DNA from: JAWLHU01 sp049325315
GTDB lineage: Bacteria; Bacillota; Sulfobacillia; Symbiobacteriales; Symbiobacteriaceae
DNA: 64,000 bases
Assembly (NCBI GenBank): GCA_049325315.1
Contig: JBMONB010000197.1
Span: 62,001-126,000 of the forward strand
Direction of reading: 5' to 3'
Shown piece by piece: positions 8,689 to 15,826 of this stretch; positions within the stretch are counted from its first letter, which is position 1; the number at the start of each line of letters is the position of its first letter. A program made the translations under genes and the position numbers. Under the pieces are notes generated by a model. The model ran no database searches. It saw nothing but the letters and a program-made list of their open reading frames with translations, and was not told the origin of the DNA.

Positions 8689-8705
8689 TGGCATGATCCT
8701 TGCAT
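8689..8705 (+). promoter_or_regulatory. Sigma-54 (RpoN) -24/-12 promoter
   Basis: TGGCATG-ATCC-TTGCAT matches the -24/-12 consensus TGGCACG-N4-TTGCW at all invariant positions, with one substitution (C to T) at a tolerant place. The GG and GC pairs have the required spacing. Predicted transcription start is near 8715, giving a leader of about 129 nt before the sensor gene. The nearby activator at 11399 has an intact GAFTGA loop for sigma-54 contact. Confidence 0.7.
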
Positions 8706-8843
8706 TATTAGCACCAAAGGGCTAGAGGAGTTGGCCTATAAGTCGCGAACTTCGATGGAAGCGATACGCACCTGGACGAAGTATTTAATCCTGCATGCAC
8801 GCGGTATATAATTTCCAAGATACAGGTGATGGGGGAGTTGCCA

Positions 8844-10406
8844 GTGACCAGGCCCATGGCGAGAGGGGTCGGCGGGCATCCAGAATACATGGCGGAAGCC
8901 ATTGGGCACCTGGTCTCCGCCCCCACCCCGACAGAGGCGTTCGGTACCCTTGGGGGGCGGTTGCTCAGTTGGCTTTCCTGCCAGCTAGTGGTCCTGCAGG
9001 TGAAGGTGGGCGCGCCCGAACCCCTGATCTTTCAGGGGGGTGGCGCTGTGACCCTACCCGGTATCGGGGTGGGCTGGCGCACCGGGGAGAACCCTCCCGG
9101 CTCCGCTCTGGCGGAGGGGGAGTTCATCGTCCACGATGATCTACACCATGCCTTCTCCTTCGGGGAAGATGCCAACCTGATTCGGGCCGGGTTCCGCTCG
9201 GCCGTGCGGGGGGCGCTCTTCGCCGGAGGGCGGGAGATTGGGCGCTTCGGGGTCTTCGCTGAGACGGCCGGCCACTTCGGGCCCGAGCGGGTGCAGATTC
9301 TCCGTGAGGTGACGCCGGCGCTGGTCTGGCTCTGCCGCCAGGCCGCCTTCACAGCGCAGATGACCGCTGAGACCGAAATCAGCGCCCTCATGGATGAGGT
9401 GATCGCTGCTGCCGGCAAGGGGCTGCATGCGGCACTTCGGGCCTGCCGGACCCACATCTCCCGGTTGATCCCGGCCGCCGGGGTCCTGGTTATGGTGGAG
9501 GTCTCCGCTGATCGTCCGGCTGTCCTGGTCGATCAGGTCGGCATCGCTGTGCCAGGTGTTCCCGATACCGACGACCCTGCTCTCTGGCGACACTGGCTGG
9601 GTGGTCTGCACCCGGAGGGGCATGTGGAGTCCATCGCCTGGATTTTCCCGATCGCGCAGGAGGGTTCTACCATCGGCGCCGTCGCTATCGCCTTTCCACA
9701 GAGCCATGAGGATCCCGATCTCTGGCACCGCCGGCTCCGTCCGATGATCAGCTTTATGGCGCTGCTGGTGGAGTTTGAGCGGACAAGCAGGCAGGCGAAC
9801 CGGGCGGCACGGAGCCAACTGGGGGCGCTGGCCTCCGGCCTGGCCGACGAGGTCGGAAACCTGATGACCGAGTTGGCGCTACAGGTCGACCTGCTGCAAG
9901 CCCACCTTCTGGACCAGCCACAGGCCCGTCAGCGCAGCGATTCGCTCATGCGCCTGGTAGAGAAGGGAACCAGTCTTAGTTCCCGCCTGGAGCAGATGGC
10001 TTCCAGCCAACGGCACCCAGAACTATGGGAACCATTATCGGTCGTGATCGAACGCGTTGCACATTATTTACGTACTTATCAAGGAGGGAAGCACGTTTCC
10101 CTTCGCAGCCGGCTGGGGGAGGTCGGCCAGAGTCTGGTCGAGCCAGGAGCGGTGGAGCACGCCCTGACACAGCTGGTTCTCTCGCTGGCCCAGAACCGGA
10201 CCTCAGAGGTACGAGTGGTACTGCGGGCACATCTGTCATTGGAGCAGCCGACCCACCTGCTGCTGTGGCTTTCTGAGGAGCACGAGGCGAATGCGGGCTG
10301 GCAGCCAGATGGAGACGACCACGATGGAGTCTACCTGCCCACTGGAATGACCGGCGGCGGTGCCCGCACACTCATGTTGGAGGTTCCTATCCGACCGAGA
10401 TCGTAG
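8844..10406 (+). CDS. GAF-type sensor with degenerate histidine kinase core (predicted pseudokinase)
   Basis: About 520 residues. Two GAF-like regions seem to lie at about residues 10-165 and 190-325, with no membrane segment, so it is probably cytosolic. Next comes a DHp-like helix, LGALASGLADEVGNLMT, which aligns with the classical H-box pattern (AGxAHExxNPLT) but has Asp335 (codon 9846-9848) in place of the phospho-accepting His. The ATPase-like end lacks clear N, G1 and G2 boxes. It is probably a signal-binding regulator rather than a kinase. GTG at 8844 is chosen for GGGGGAG at 8831-8837. It precedes fliM and the sigma-54 activator. Family certain only as kinase-like. Confidence 0.7.
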   Translation: MTRPMARGVGGHPEYMAEAIGHLVSAPTPTEAFGTLGGRLLSWLSCQLVVLQVKVGAPEPLIFQGGGAVTLPGIGVGWRTGENPPGSALAEGEFIVHDDLHHAFSFGEDANLIRAGFRSAVRGALFAGGREIGRFGVFAETAGHFGPERVQILREVTPALVWLCRQAAFTAQMTAETEISALMDEVIAAAGKGLHAALRACRTHISRLIPAAGVLVMVEVSADRPAVLVDQVGIAVPGVPDTDDPALWRHWLGGLHPEGHVESIAWIFPIAQEGSTIGAVAIAFPQSHEDPDLWHRRLRPMISFMALLVEFERTSRQANRAARSQLGALASGLADEVGNLMTELALQVDLLQAHLLDQPQARQRSDSLMRLVEKGTSLSSRLEQMASSQRHPELWEPLSVVIERVAHYLRTYQGGKHVSLRSRLGEVGQSLVEPGAVEHALTQLVLSLAQNRTSEVRVVLRAHLSLEQPTHLLLWLSEEHEANAGWQPDGDDHDGVYLPTGMTGGGARTLMLEVPIRPRS

Positions 10407-10425
10407 TTGATGGAGGGTTCGGCCT

Positions 10426-11373
10426 ATGGAAAACCCACTGAGCCAAGCAGAAATAGATGCTCTTGTAATGACGAAGGGCAGTAATGTCCGGACCTATGAT
10501 TTCCGGCGGCCCAACAAGTTCAATAAAGACCTGATTCGTACCCTGGTGATGGTGCATGAGAACCTGGCCCGCCTTCTTCAGTCCTTCCTCTCGGCGGGAC
10601 TGCGCAGCTGGGTCCAGGTGAATGTGCGCTCTACCAACCAGTACACCTACTCGGAGTTCACCCAACTGCTTCCGAACCCGGCAATTGTGCTGGCTTTCAA
10701 GATCAACCCGCTGCCAGGTGTCTGCCTCCTGGAGATCAGCCACAACGTGGCCTACGCTATCGTCGAGCGGGTCTTTGGCGGGCCGGGCAGCGATGATCAG
10801 CCCCAGCGGGCGCTGACGGAGATCGAACTGGGCATCATTCAGCGGATCGTTCAGGACACCTTCGGACCCATGCAGGAGGCCTGGCGGAACGTGGCTGAGC
10901 TGTCGCCGAGCCTGGAAGGGGTGGAGACCAACCCGGTCTTCATTCAGACGGGCGGTCCTGCCGAGGTGGTGGCTGCCATTACCCTGGCGGTGGAGATCGG
11001 TGAGCACATGGGCCACATGACCTTCGCCTTCCCCTATTCCACGGTGGAGCCCGTGCTTTCCAAGCTCTCGCCGCAGAGCTGGCTGGCGGAGGCGAGGAAC
11101 ATGACCACCGAGGACCAGGAGGTTCTGCGGCGCAGCGTCCAGGAGGCGCCGTTGAAAGTAACCGCCATTCTCGGTCGAACCCGGATCAAACTGGGCGAGT
11201 TCATGGCGCTTCAGATCGGCGACGTGGTCCCCCTGGACGCCGGAGTGACCTCCCAGATTCCGATTTATGTAGGTAATAAACTCGCCTTCCACGGTACTCC
11301 GGGCGTGGTGGGAAATCGTATGTCGATCCTGATCAAGCGACGAACGCCGGACGCTCCACAGTATCCACGGTAA
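10426..11373 (+). CDS. fliM: Flagellar motor switch protein FliM
   Basis: The 315-residue C-ring component starts with the conserved CheY-P-binding segment NPLSQAEIDALV. A CheC/CheX-like middle domain follows (about 45-225, with GGPAEVVAAITLAVEIGEHMGHM), then a C-terminal SpoA domain (about 235-310, with LGRTRIKLGEFMALQIGDVVPLD). FliM links FliG to FliN and sets rotation direction on CheY-P binding. Unusually it is not beside fliN, which follows fliL directly at 25459, but sits between the sensor and the sigma-54 activator. Confidence 0.95.
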   Translation: MENPLSQAEIDALVMTKGSNVRTYDFRRPNKFNKDLIRTLVMVHENLARLLQSFLSAGLRSWVQVNVRSTNQYTYSEFTQLLPNPAIVLAFKINPLPGVCLLEISHNVAYAIVERVFGGPGSDDQPQRALTEIELGIIQRIVQDTFGPMQEAWRNVAELSPSLEGVETNPVFIQTGGPAEVVAAITLAVEIGEHMGHMTFAFPYSTVEPVLSKLSPQSWLAEARNMTTEDQEVLRRSVQEAPLKVTAILGRTRIKLGEFMALQIGDVVPLDAGVTSQIPIYVGNKLAFHGTPGVVGNRMSILIKRRTPDAPQYPR

Positions 11374-11398
11374 GCTTCGGGGGAGGTGAACTGCAGCG

Positions 11399-13195
11399 GT
11401 GACGGCCAAGCGAATCCTGATCGTCCAGAGCGACACGGATCTGGCGGAGACGATCCAGCAGGGGCTGGCCTCTCACTTCAGCGTGCAGATCGCTGAGGAT
11501 GTGCCCGAAGCGCTGGGGGCACTGGCCCGCTTCCATCCGGATCTGATCCTGTTGGATCTGGTCCTGCCACGAGGTTCGGGCATTCACCTGCTGGACTACC
11601 TGCTGGGGCAGGACGGACCGGCGCCGCCCGTGATCCTGACGGGACGCCACATGCCTGACCCCGACACCAACCCCTTCCTGCATCTGATCGCCTCTTTCCT
11701 CCCCAAGCCCTTTCACCTCACACAACTGCGCACCCAGGTGGAGGAGGCGCTTCGCAACTGGCGGCCCCCGGTGGTCAAGCCGGTTCTCTCAGGCCAACCT
11801 CACGTCTTACTGGTGCTCTCCGACGAGACGGAGCGCAGTGCGCTGACCGAGGCGCTGCTGCGGGCCGGGGCCCAGGTGGTGCCCGCAGAGAGCCTGGCCG
11901 AGGCGGGGCGATTGCTGGAGAGTGAGCGCTTCGATCTGGCGGTTTGCGACTGGAACCTGCCCGATGGGACCGGGCGCAACCTGGTGGAGCGAAGTCGCAC
12001 GGCGAAGGTGTCTCCCCAGGTGATGGTCCTCTCGACCAACACCACCCCGCAGTTTGTCCGCCGTGCCTTCACCCTGGGGGCTGCGGAGGTTCTGCCAAAG
12101 CCGGCCTCGCCGGAACTGCTGCTGATGGCAGTCGAGCGGGCCCGGTTCCGCACCGCCCCCGTCTTCAACCCGGAGAAGCTGGCAGCCGCCTCGCAGGCCT
12201 CGAAGGTGGAGAGTCCCCGCCGGGTCCCGGGACACGGGCGGCATTCGCACCGGGTCCGCTACACGGCGGATGACATTATCGGCATCTCTCCGGCGATCCA
12301 GCGGGCCCGCCTGGCCCTTCAGCAGATCGCCCGCATGGAGTCGACGGTCCTGATCTCAGGGGACACGGGCACGGGCAAGGAACTCTTCGCCCACGCCCTG
12401 CACCAACTCTCTGCCCGGCGCTCCGGCCCCTTTGTCGCCGTGAATGCGGCGGCCATTCCGGAGCAACTGCTGGAGGCAGAGCTGTTCGGATATAGCTCGG
12501 GCGCCTTCACCGGCGCCAAGAAGGACGGCCACCGGGGCAAGTTCCAGCAGGCCAACGGCGGCACGCTCTTCCTCGACGAGATCGGCGACCTGCCCCTGGG
12601 CCTCCAGGCGAAGCTCCTGCGGGTGCTCCAGGAGGGGGAGATCGACCCCGTGGGCGGGGAGGCGCCCCAGCGGGTCGATGTCCGGCTGGTGGTGGCGACC
12701 CATCATAACCTGGGGGCGATGGTGCGGGAGGGGCTCTTCCGGAACGACCTCTACTTCCGCCTCAACGTGGTTAACATCCCGATTCCGCCGCTCCGGGAGC
12801 GCTCGGAAGATGTGCCCCTGCTGGCGGAGCGGTTTCTCCAGGACTTGTGCGAGCGCTACGAGGTGGCGCAGAAACGGCTCTCCATGGATGCCATGGACCT
12901 GCTTCGCTCCTATTCATGGCCGGGCAACGTGCGGGAACTGAAGAACGCCGTGGAGCACGCCTTCGTCTTCACCCCGGGTGAGACCATCTATCCGGCCAAC
13001 CTGCCGGCTGAGCTACTCCAGTCTTCGAAGCAACCAGGCGACCCGGCAGCCATGCAGGCGCCGGGTGTCTCGGAGCCGGAGTCGATTGTCAGAGCGTTAC
13101 AGCAGACCAACGGCAATAAGGTGAAGGCTGCCCGGCTGCTGGGCATCTCCCGTGCCGGCCTCTACAACAAACTGAAGCAGTACGGGATTAGTTAG
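11399..13195 (+). CDS. Sigma-54-dependent activator with tandem receiver domains (flagellar NtrC-like regulator)
   Basis: The 598-residue protein has two receiver domains, an AAA+ domain and a Fis-type HTH. Receiver 1 (about 5-115) has phospho-acceptor Asp53 and Lys103, with the acidic pair reduced to Ser-Asp. Receiver 2 (about 134-245) has Asp184 and Lys234. The AAA+ domain has Walker A GDTGTGKE (321-328), the sigma-54 loop GAFTGA (368-373) and Walker B GGTLFLDEIGD. The C-terminal end carries KAARLLGISRAGLYNKLK. GTG at 11399 follows GGGGGAGGTGA. It likely activates the sigma-54 promoters at 8689 and 14607. Tandem receivers in one NtrC-type protein are uncommon. Confidence 0.9.
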   Translation: MTAKRILIVQSDTDLAETIQQGLASHFSVQIAEDVPEALGALARFHPDLILLDLVLPRGSGIHLLDYLLGQDGPAPPVILTGRHMPDPDTNPFLHLIASFLPKPFHLTQLRTQVEEALRNWRPPVVKPVLSGQPHVLLVLSDETERSALTEALLRAGAQVVPAESLAEAGRLLESERFDLAVCDWNLPDGTGRNLVERSRTAKVSPQVMVLSTNTTPQFVRRAFTLGAAEVLPKPASPELLLMAVERARFRTAPVFNPEKLAAASQASKVESPRRVPGHGRHSHRVRYTADDIIGISPAIQRARLALQQIARMESTVLISGDTGTGKELFAHALHQLSARRSGPFVAVNAAAIPEQLLEAELFGYSSGAFTGAKKDGHRGKFQQANGGTLFLDEIGDLPLGLQAKLLRVLQEGEIDPVGGEAPQRVDVRLVVATHHNLGAMVREGLFRNDLYFRLNVVNIPIPPLRERSEDVPLLAERFLQDLCERYEVAQKRLSMDAMDLLRSYSWPGNVRELKNAVEHAFVFTPGETIYPANLPAELLQSSKQPGDPAAMQAPGVSEPESIVRALQQTNGNKVKAARLLGISRAGLYNKLKQYGIS

Positions 13196-13215
13196 GTAAC
13201 CAGAGTGTAACGTGC

Positions 13216-13303
13216 TCAATGGTACGTTCATTGTATGGACACCATTGAAAACCATACTGTACACCGTCTAGACATGTATAGACACTGTAGACACTGCTAG
13301 ACA
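13216..13303. promoter_or_regulatory. Dense cis-regulatory region before cheX: interleaved dyads and four phased TAGACA repeats
   Basis: TCAATGGT (13216-13223) pairs with ACCATTGA (13241-13248), and GTATGG (13233-13238) with CCATAC (13252-13257). Downstream, TAGACA occurs four times, at 13269, 13279, 13288 and 13298, spaced 10, 9 and 10 bp, so all lie on one face of the helix. TGGTACG-TTCA-TTGTA at 13220-13235 resembles a sigma-54 promoter but lacks the essential -12 GC. This looks like a multi-site operator before cheX. Confidence 0.55.
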
Positions 13304-13360
13304 GGTTGAAGAGCATCCATAAGGAGCGATAACCCTGGATTCCAGCGAAGTGGTGGGGAC

Positions 13361-13885
13361 ATGAGAGCGGAATTCCTGAACCCATTCGTGTACGCCGGGC
13401 TGAAGGTCCTCGACTCTGAGGCGGGACTAAAAAGCGTCGTCTCAGATAAGCCGCAGATGCGCAAGGCGATTGCTACCTTGCATGCGGTTAACGTCGTTAT
13501 TGGCGTCGTGGGCAGTGTCCAGGGGATTGTGATCTATGGGATGGAGTTGGCCATCGCCAAGGGGATCATCAAGGCGATGACCGGTACCGATATCCCCATT
13601 ACCGACCCCATGGCGGAGTCAGCCCTGGGCGAGCTGGCGAACCTGATTACCGGCTATGCCTCGGGCACCTTGGAGGGTTCCGGCCTCCCCTGCCGCATCT
13701 CGCCCCCGCGGATTGTGAGGGGCACAGGGGTCCGGTTTGCCACCACGGTGATTGACATGCTCACGGTTCCGATCACAACCGAGTTGGGTGAGATCAAGAT
13801 CTACCTGGCCCTGCGGCAGGTTGACCACGTTGGCGGCACGGTGGCGGGAGATGCCGCTGCCTCTAAGGGAGGAATGGCCGGATGA
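13361..13885 (+). CDS. cheX: CheX-type chemotaxis phosphatase
   Basis: The 174-residue protein starts MRAEFLNPFVYAGLKVL and has the CheX family pattern of an internal VIGVVGSVQGIVIYGM strand pair and the helix ESALGELANLITGYA. In CheC/CheX/FliY phosphatases this helix carries the catalytic Glu and Asn (here E..xN within SALGELANLI). The following RISPPRIVRGTG also matches. CheX dephosphorylates CheY-P. ATG at 13361. Its stop overlaps the start of the downstream rod gene (ATGA), and a complex regulatory region precedes it. No other che gene is in the window. Confidence 0.85.
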   Translation: MRAEFLNPFVYAGLKVLDSEAGLKSVVSDKPQMRKAIATLHAVNVVIGVVGSVQGIVIYGMELAIAKGIIKAMTGTDIPITDPMAESALGELANLITGYASGTLEGSGLPCRISPPRIVRGTGVRFATTVIDMLTVPITTELGEIKIYLALRQVDHVGGTVAGDAAASKGGMAG

Positions 13886-14577
13886 TCCGTGGGTTTGGCG
13901 CATCGAAGATGGGAATGTCGGTAGAGCAGTCACGCACCGACGTTCTGGCCAACAACATGGCCAATATTAATACGCCCGGCTTTAAGAAGTCGATGGCGGT
14001 TTCGGCTGAGTTTGAAGCGATGTTGATCCAGCGAATGGGCGACTCCACCGACCAGCGGGCAGCGACTCTCGGCCTGTTGGGCAACGGGGCGACGCTCGAC
14101 CAGGTGCTCCCGGTCGATTTGCAGGGCGACCTGCAGGAGACCGGCCGGGCTCTGGACTTTGCGATTGAGGGTCCGGGACGCTTCATGGCCCAGGGACCGA
14201 ACGGTGTGATCACCACCCGCAACGGCGCCTTCCGGCAGACGGAAGACGGCACCCTGGTAACCGCCGAGGGCTATCCGGTAGTGGTTCGGAACCAGGGCGG
14301 GGAGCTGTCCATCTTCCAACAGCCGGGCGGCGCAGTTGAGGTTCAGGCCGACGGGACGCTCCTGGCCGGTGGTCAGGTGGTGGGACGCCTGGAGATGGAG
14401 GGAGTCACCGCCGAGACCAAGATCCACAGCGGCAAGCTGGAGGCTTCGAACGTGGAGCTAGCCAAGGAGATGACCGATCTGATCGTCGCCCTGCGGTCCT
14501 TCCAGGTCAACCAGCGGGCGCTGCAGATGCAGGATCAGACGCTGGGCAAGGCCGTGACCGAGATCGGCAAGATCTAA
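13882..14577 (+). CDS. flgF: Flagellar rod protein of the FlgF/FlgG family
   Basis: The 231-residue protein has the axial-protein N-terminal motif LANNMANINTPGFKKS, the FlgE/F/G core (ALDFAIEGPGRFMAQ, TRNGAFRQTEDGTLVTAEGYPV) and the C-terminal helix with SNVELAKEMTDLIVALRSFQ. It builds the rod between the MS ring and hook. The length and single domain fit FlgF or FlgG; I cannot decide which, and it is the only such gene here besides the hook gene. Its ATG overlaps the cheX stop by 4 nt. Confidence 0.85.
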   Translation: MIRGFGASKMGMSVEQSRTDVLANNMANINTPGFKKSMAVSAEFEAMLIQRMGDSTDQRAATLGLLGNGATLDQVLPVDLQGDLQETGRALDFAIEGPGRFMAQGPNGVITTRNGAFRQTEDGTLVTAEGYPVVVRNQGGELSIFQQPGGAVEVQADGTLLAGGQVVGRLEMEGVTAETKIHSGKLEASNVELAKEMTDLIVALRSFQVNQRALQMQDQTLGKAVTEIGKI

Positions 14578-14606
14578 GGCGCCCAAGGCTGCATCCATTG
14601 TCCGGC

Positions 14607-14622
14607 TGGCACGCCATTTGCT
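14607..14622 (+). promoter_or_regulatory. Perfect sigma-54 consensus upstream of flgB
   Basis: TGGCACG-CCAT-TTGCT matches TGGCACG-N4-TTGCW at every position and lies between flgF and flgB. With an NtrC-type activator 1.4 kb away it is a strong promoter candidate for the large flgB operon. One problem: the predicted start near 14633 falls at the end of the GAGGAGGG ribosome site (14626-14633), so a transcript from here would lose most of it. Confidence 0.6.
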
Positions 14623-14644
14623 GTAGAGGAGGGAATGAGCCAGG

Positions 14645-15001
14645 ATGATCGGACGTGATCTTCCATCGCGGATTCTGGAGCGGGCGCTTGATGCCGCTTC
14701 CCAGCGGCAACAGGTCCTGGCCCACAATATTGCCAACGTGAACACGCCTGGTTTCAAGCGATCCCGGGTAGATTTCGAAGCCCAACTGGCCAGGGCGATT
14801 GCCAACGGGGAGAGCCCCGATGAAATCCGGGCCATGGTGGTGGAGGAGACAGACTCCCTCGGCCGGCCCGACGGCAACAACGTCGACATCGAGGCCGAGT
14901 CGGTGAAGATGGCGGCAAACCAGATCTGGTATGCCGCCCTGTCCCGGCAAATCTCCGATCACTTTGCGAGACTTCGCATGGTGATCCGTGACGGGAGGTA
15001 A
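14645..15001 (+). CDS. flgB: Flagellar basal-body rod protein FlgB
   Basis: The 118-residue proximal rod subunit starts with RILERALDAASQRQQVLAHNIANVNTPGFKR in outline, the shared axial motif (A-N-N-x-A-N-x-x-T-P-G-F/Y). The C-terminal region has VDIEAESVKMAANQIWYAAL, typical of FlgB. Secreted through the flagellar export gate without a cleaved signal. ATG at 14645 follows GAGGAGGG. flgC begins within 7 nt, and flgB-flgC-fliE-fliF is the standard Firmicute order. Confidence 0.94.
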   Translation: MIGRDLPSRILERALDAASQRQQVLAHNIANVNTPGFKRSRVDFEAQLARAIANGESPDEIRAMVVEETDSLGRPDGNNVDIEAESVKMAANQIWYAALSRQISDHFARLRMVIRDGR

Positions 15002-15007
15002 TCGGTG

Positions 15008-15448
15008 ATGCAGATGTTCCGAGCGATGCAGGCCAGCGCTTCGGCCCTGACGGCTGAGCGGCTGAAGATGGATCTGATCGCCAACAACCTGGCGAATATC
15101 AACACGACCCGCACCGCCGAGGGCGGCCCCTACCGCCGCCGCTACGCCGTGGTGGAAGAACGGCGGGAGAACTTCGCCGATCTGCTCGCCCAACAGGCCG
15201 GACGGCCGGCAGAAGCAGGGCTGGGTGTCCGGGTGGCCCAGATTGTCGAGGATCAGGCCCCCTTCAAGGAGGTCTACGACCCGAACCATCCCGATGCGGA
15301 TGCGAACGGGATCGTCCGGCTTCCCAACGTGGACATGCTCCAGGAGATCACCGACATGATGATGGCCTCCCGAATTTACGAGGCCAATCTGACGGCGTTC
15401 AACGCCGCCAAGTCCATGGCCCTCCGGGCCCTTGAAATCGGGCGATAG
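15008..15448 (+). CDS. flgC: Flagellar basal-body rod protein FlgC
   Basis: The 146-residue rod subunit shows the axial motif LKMDLIANNLANINTTR, then the FlgC-typical centre (VVEEREN-like segment, GVRVAQIVEDQAPFKEVYDPNHPDA in part) and the end VDMLQEITDMMMASRIYEAN. It assembles next to FlgB in the rod. A GTG lies one codon earlier at 15005; ATG at 15008 is preferred because it is better spaced from GGGAGGT at 14993-14999. Normal length. Confidence 0.94.
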   Translation: MQMFRAMQASASALTAERLKMDLIANNLANINTTRTAEGGPYRRRYAVVEERRENFADLLAQQAGRPAEAGLGVRVAQIVEDQAPFKEVYDPNHPDADANGIVRLPNVDMLQEITDMMMASRIYEANLTAFNAAKSMALRALEIGR

Positions 15449-15470
15449 TGGCCAAGGAGGGTAGAACTCG

Positions 15471-15776
15471 ATGGATATTCAACGGCTAAACTCGTTACTT
15501 TCCCTGGAGCCCACGCTAAAGCGGGCTGAGGCAGCCCCCCAGCCACCGGAGTCAGGGGCCTCGTTCACCGAGATATTGAATCAGGCCATGCAGCGGGTGG
15601 AACGAGACCAGCAGGTGGCCGGTGAGATGGCGATCAAACTGGCTACCGGCGAGATCAACGACATCGCTCAGGTGATGATTGCCTCGGAGCGGGCCAATCT
15701 CAGCCTCGGCATGGCGATTCAGGTTCGGAACAAGGTCATTGAGGCCTACCAGGAGATCATGCGGATGCCGCTCTAA
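15471..15776 (+). CDS. fliE: Flagellar hook-basal body complex protein FliE
   Basis: The 101-residue adaptor between the MS ring (FliF) and the rod has the family pattern SFTEILNQAMQRVERDQ, a central MAIKLATGEINDIAQVMIA and the end SLGMAIQVRNKVIEAYQEI. AAGGAGGG precedes the ATG. It is among the first export substrates. It lies 22 nt after flgC and 50 nt before fliF, as expected. Confidence 0.94.
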   Translation: MDIQRLNSLLSLEPTLKRAEAAPQPPESGASFTEILNQAMQRVERDQQVAGEMAIKLATGEINDIAQVMIASERANLSLGMAIQVRNKVIEAYQEIMRMPL

Positions 15777-15826
15777 TCAGGGCGCCGGATAACTAGTCGG
15801 CACCTAGATCACCGGGGGGAAACCGT

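Larger units (their letters stand above)
8428..8843. other. Long upstream regulatory region of the sensor-fliM-activator operon
   Basis: About 415 nt without a convincing gene, more AT-rich than its surroundings. A 64-codon open frame at 8531-8725 has no ribosome site and an unlikely composition. The region holds a 19-bp-arm inverted repeat (8553-8599), a sigma-54-type promoter (8689-8705), and a possible sigma-A -10 TATAAT at 8807-8812 with a poor -35 (TTTAAT, 8784-8789). Confidence 0.6.

Noticed and set aside
8531..8725. 64-codon open frame in the 8428-8843 gap
   Set aside because: No ribosome site; it runs through the inverted repeat and the sigma-54 promoter; composition unlike neighbouring proteins.
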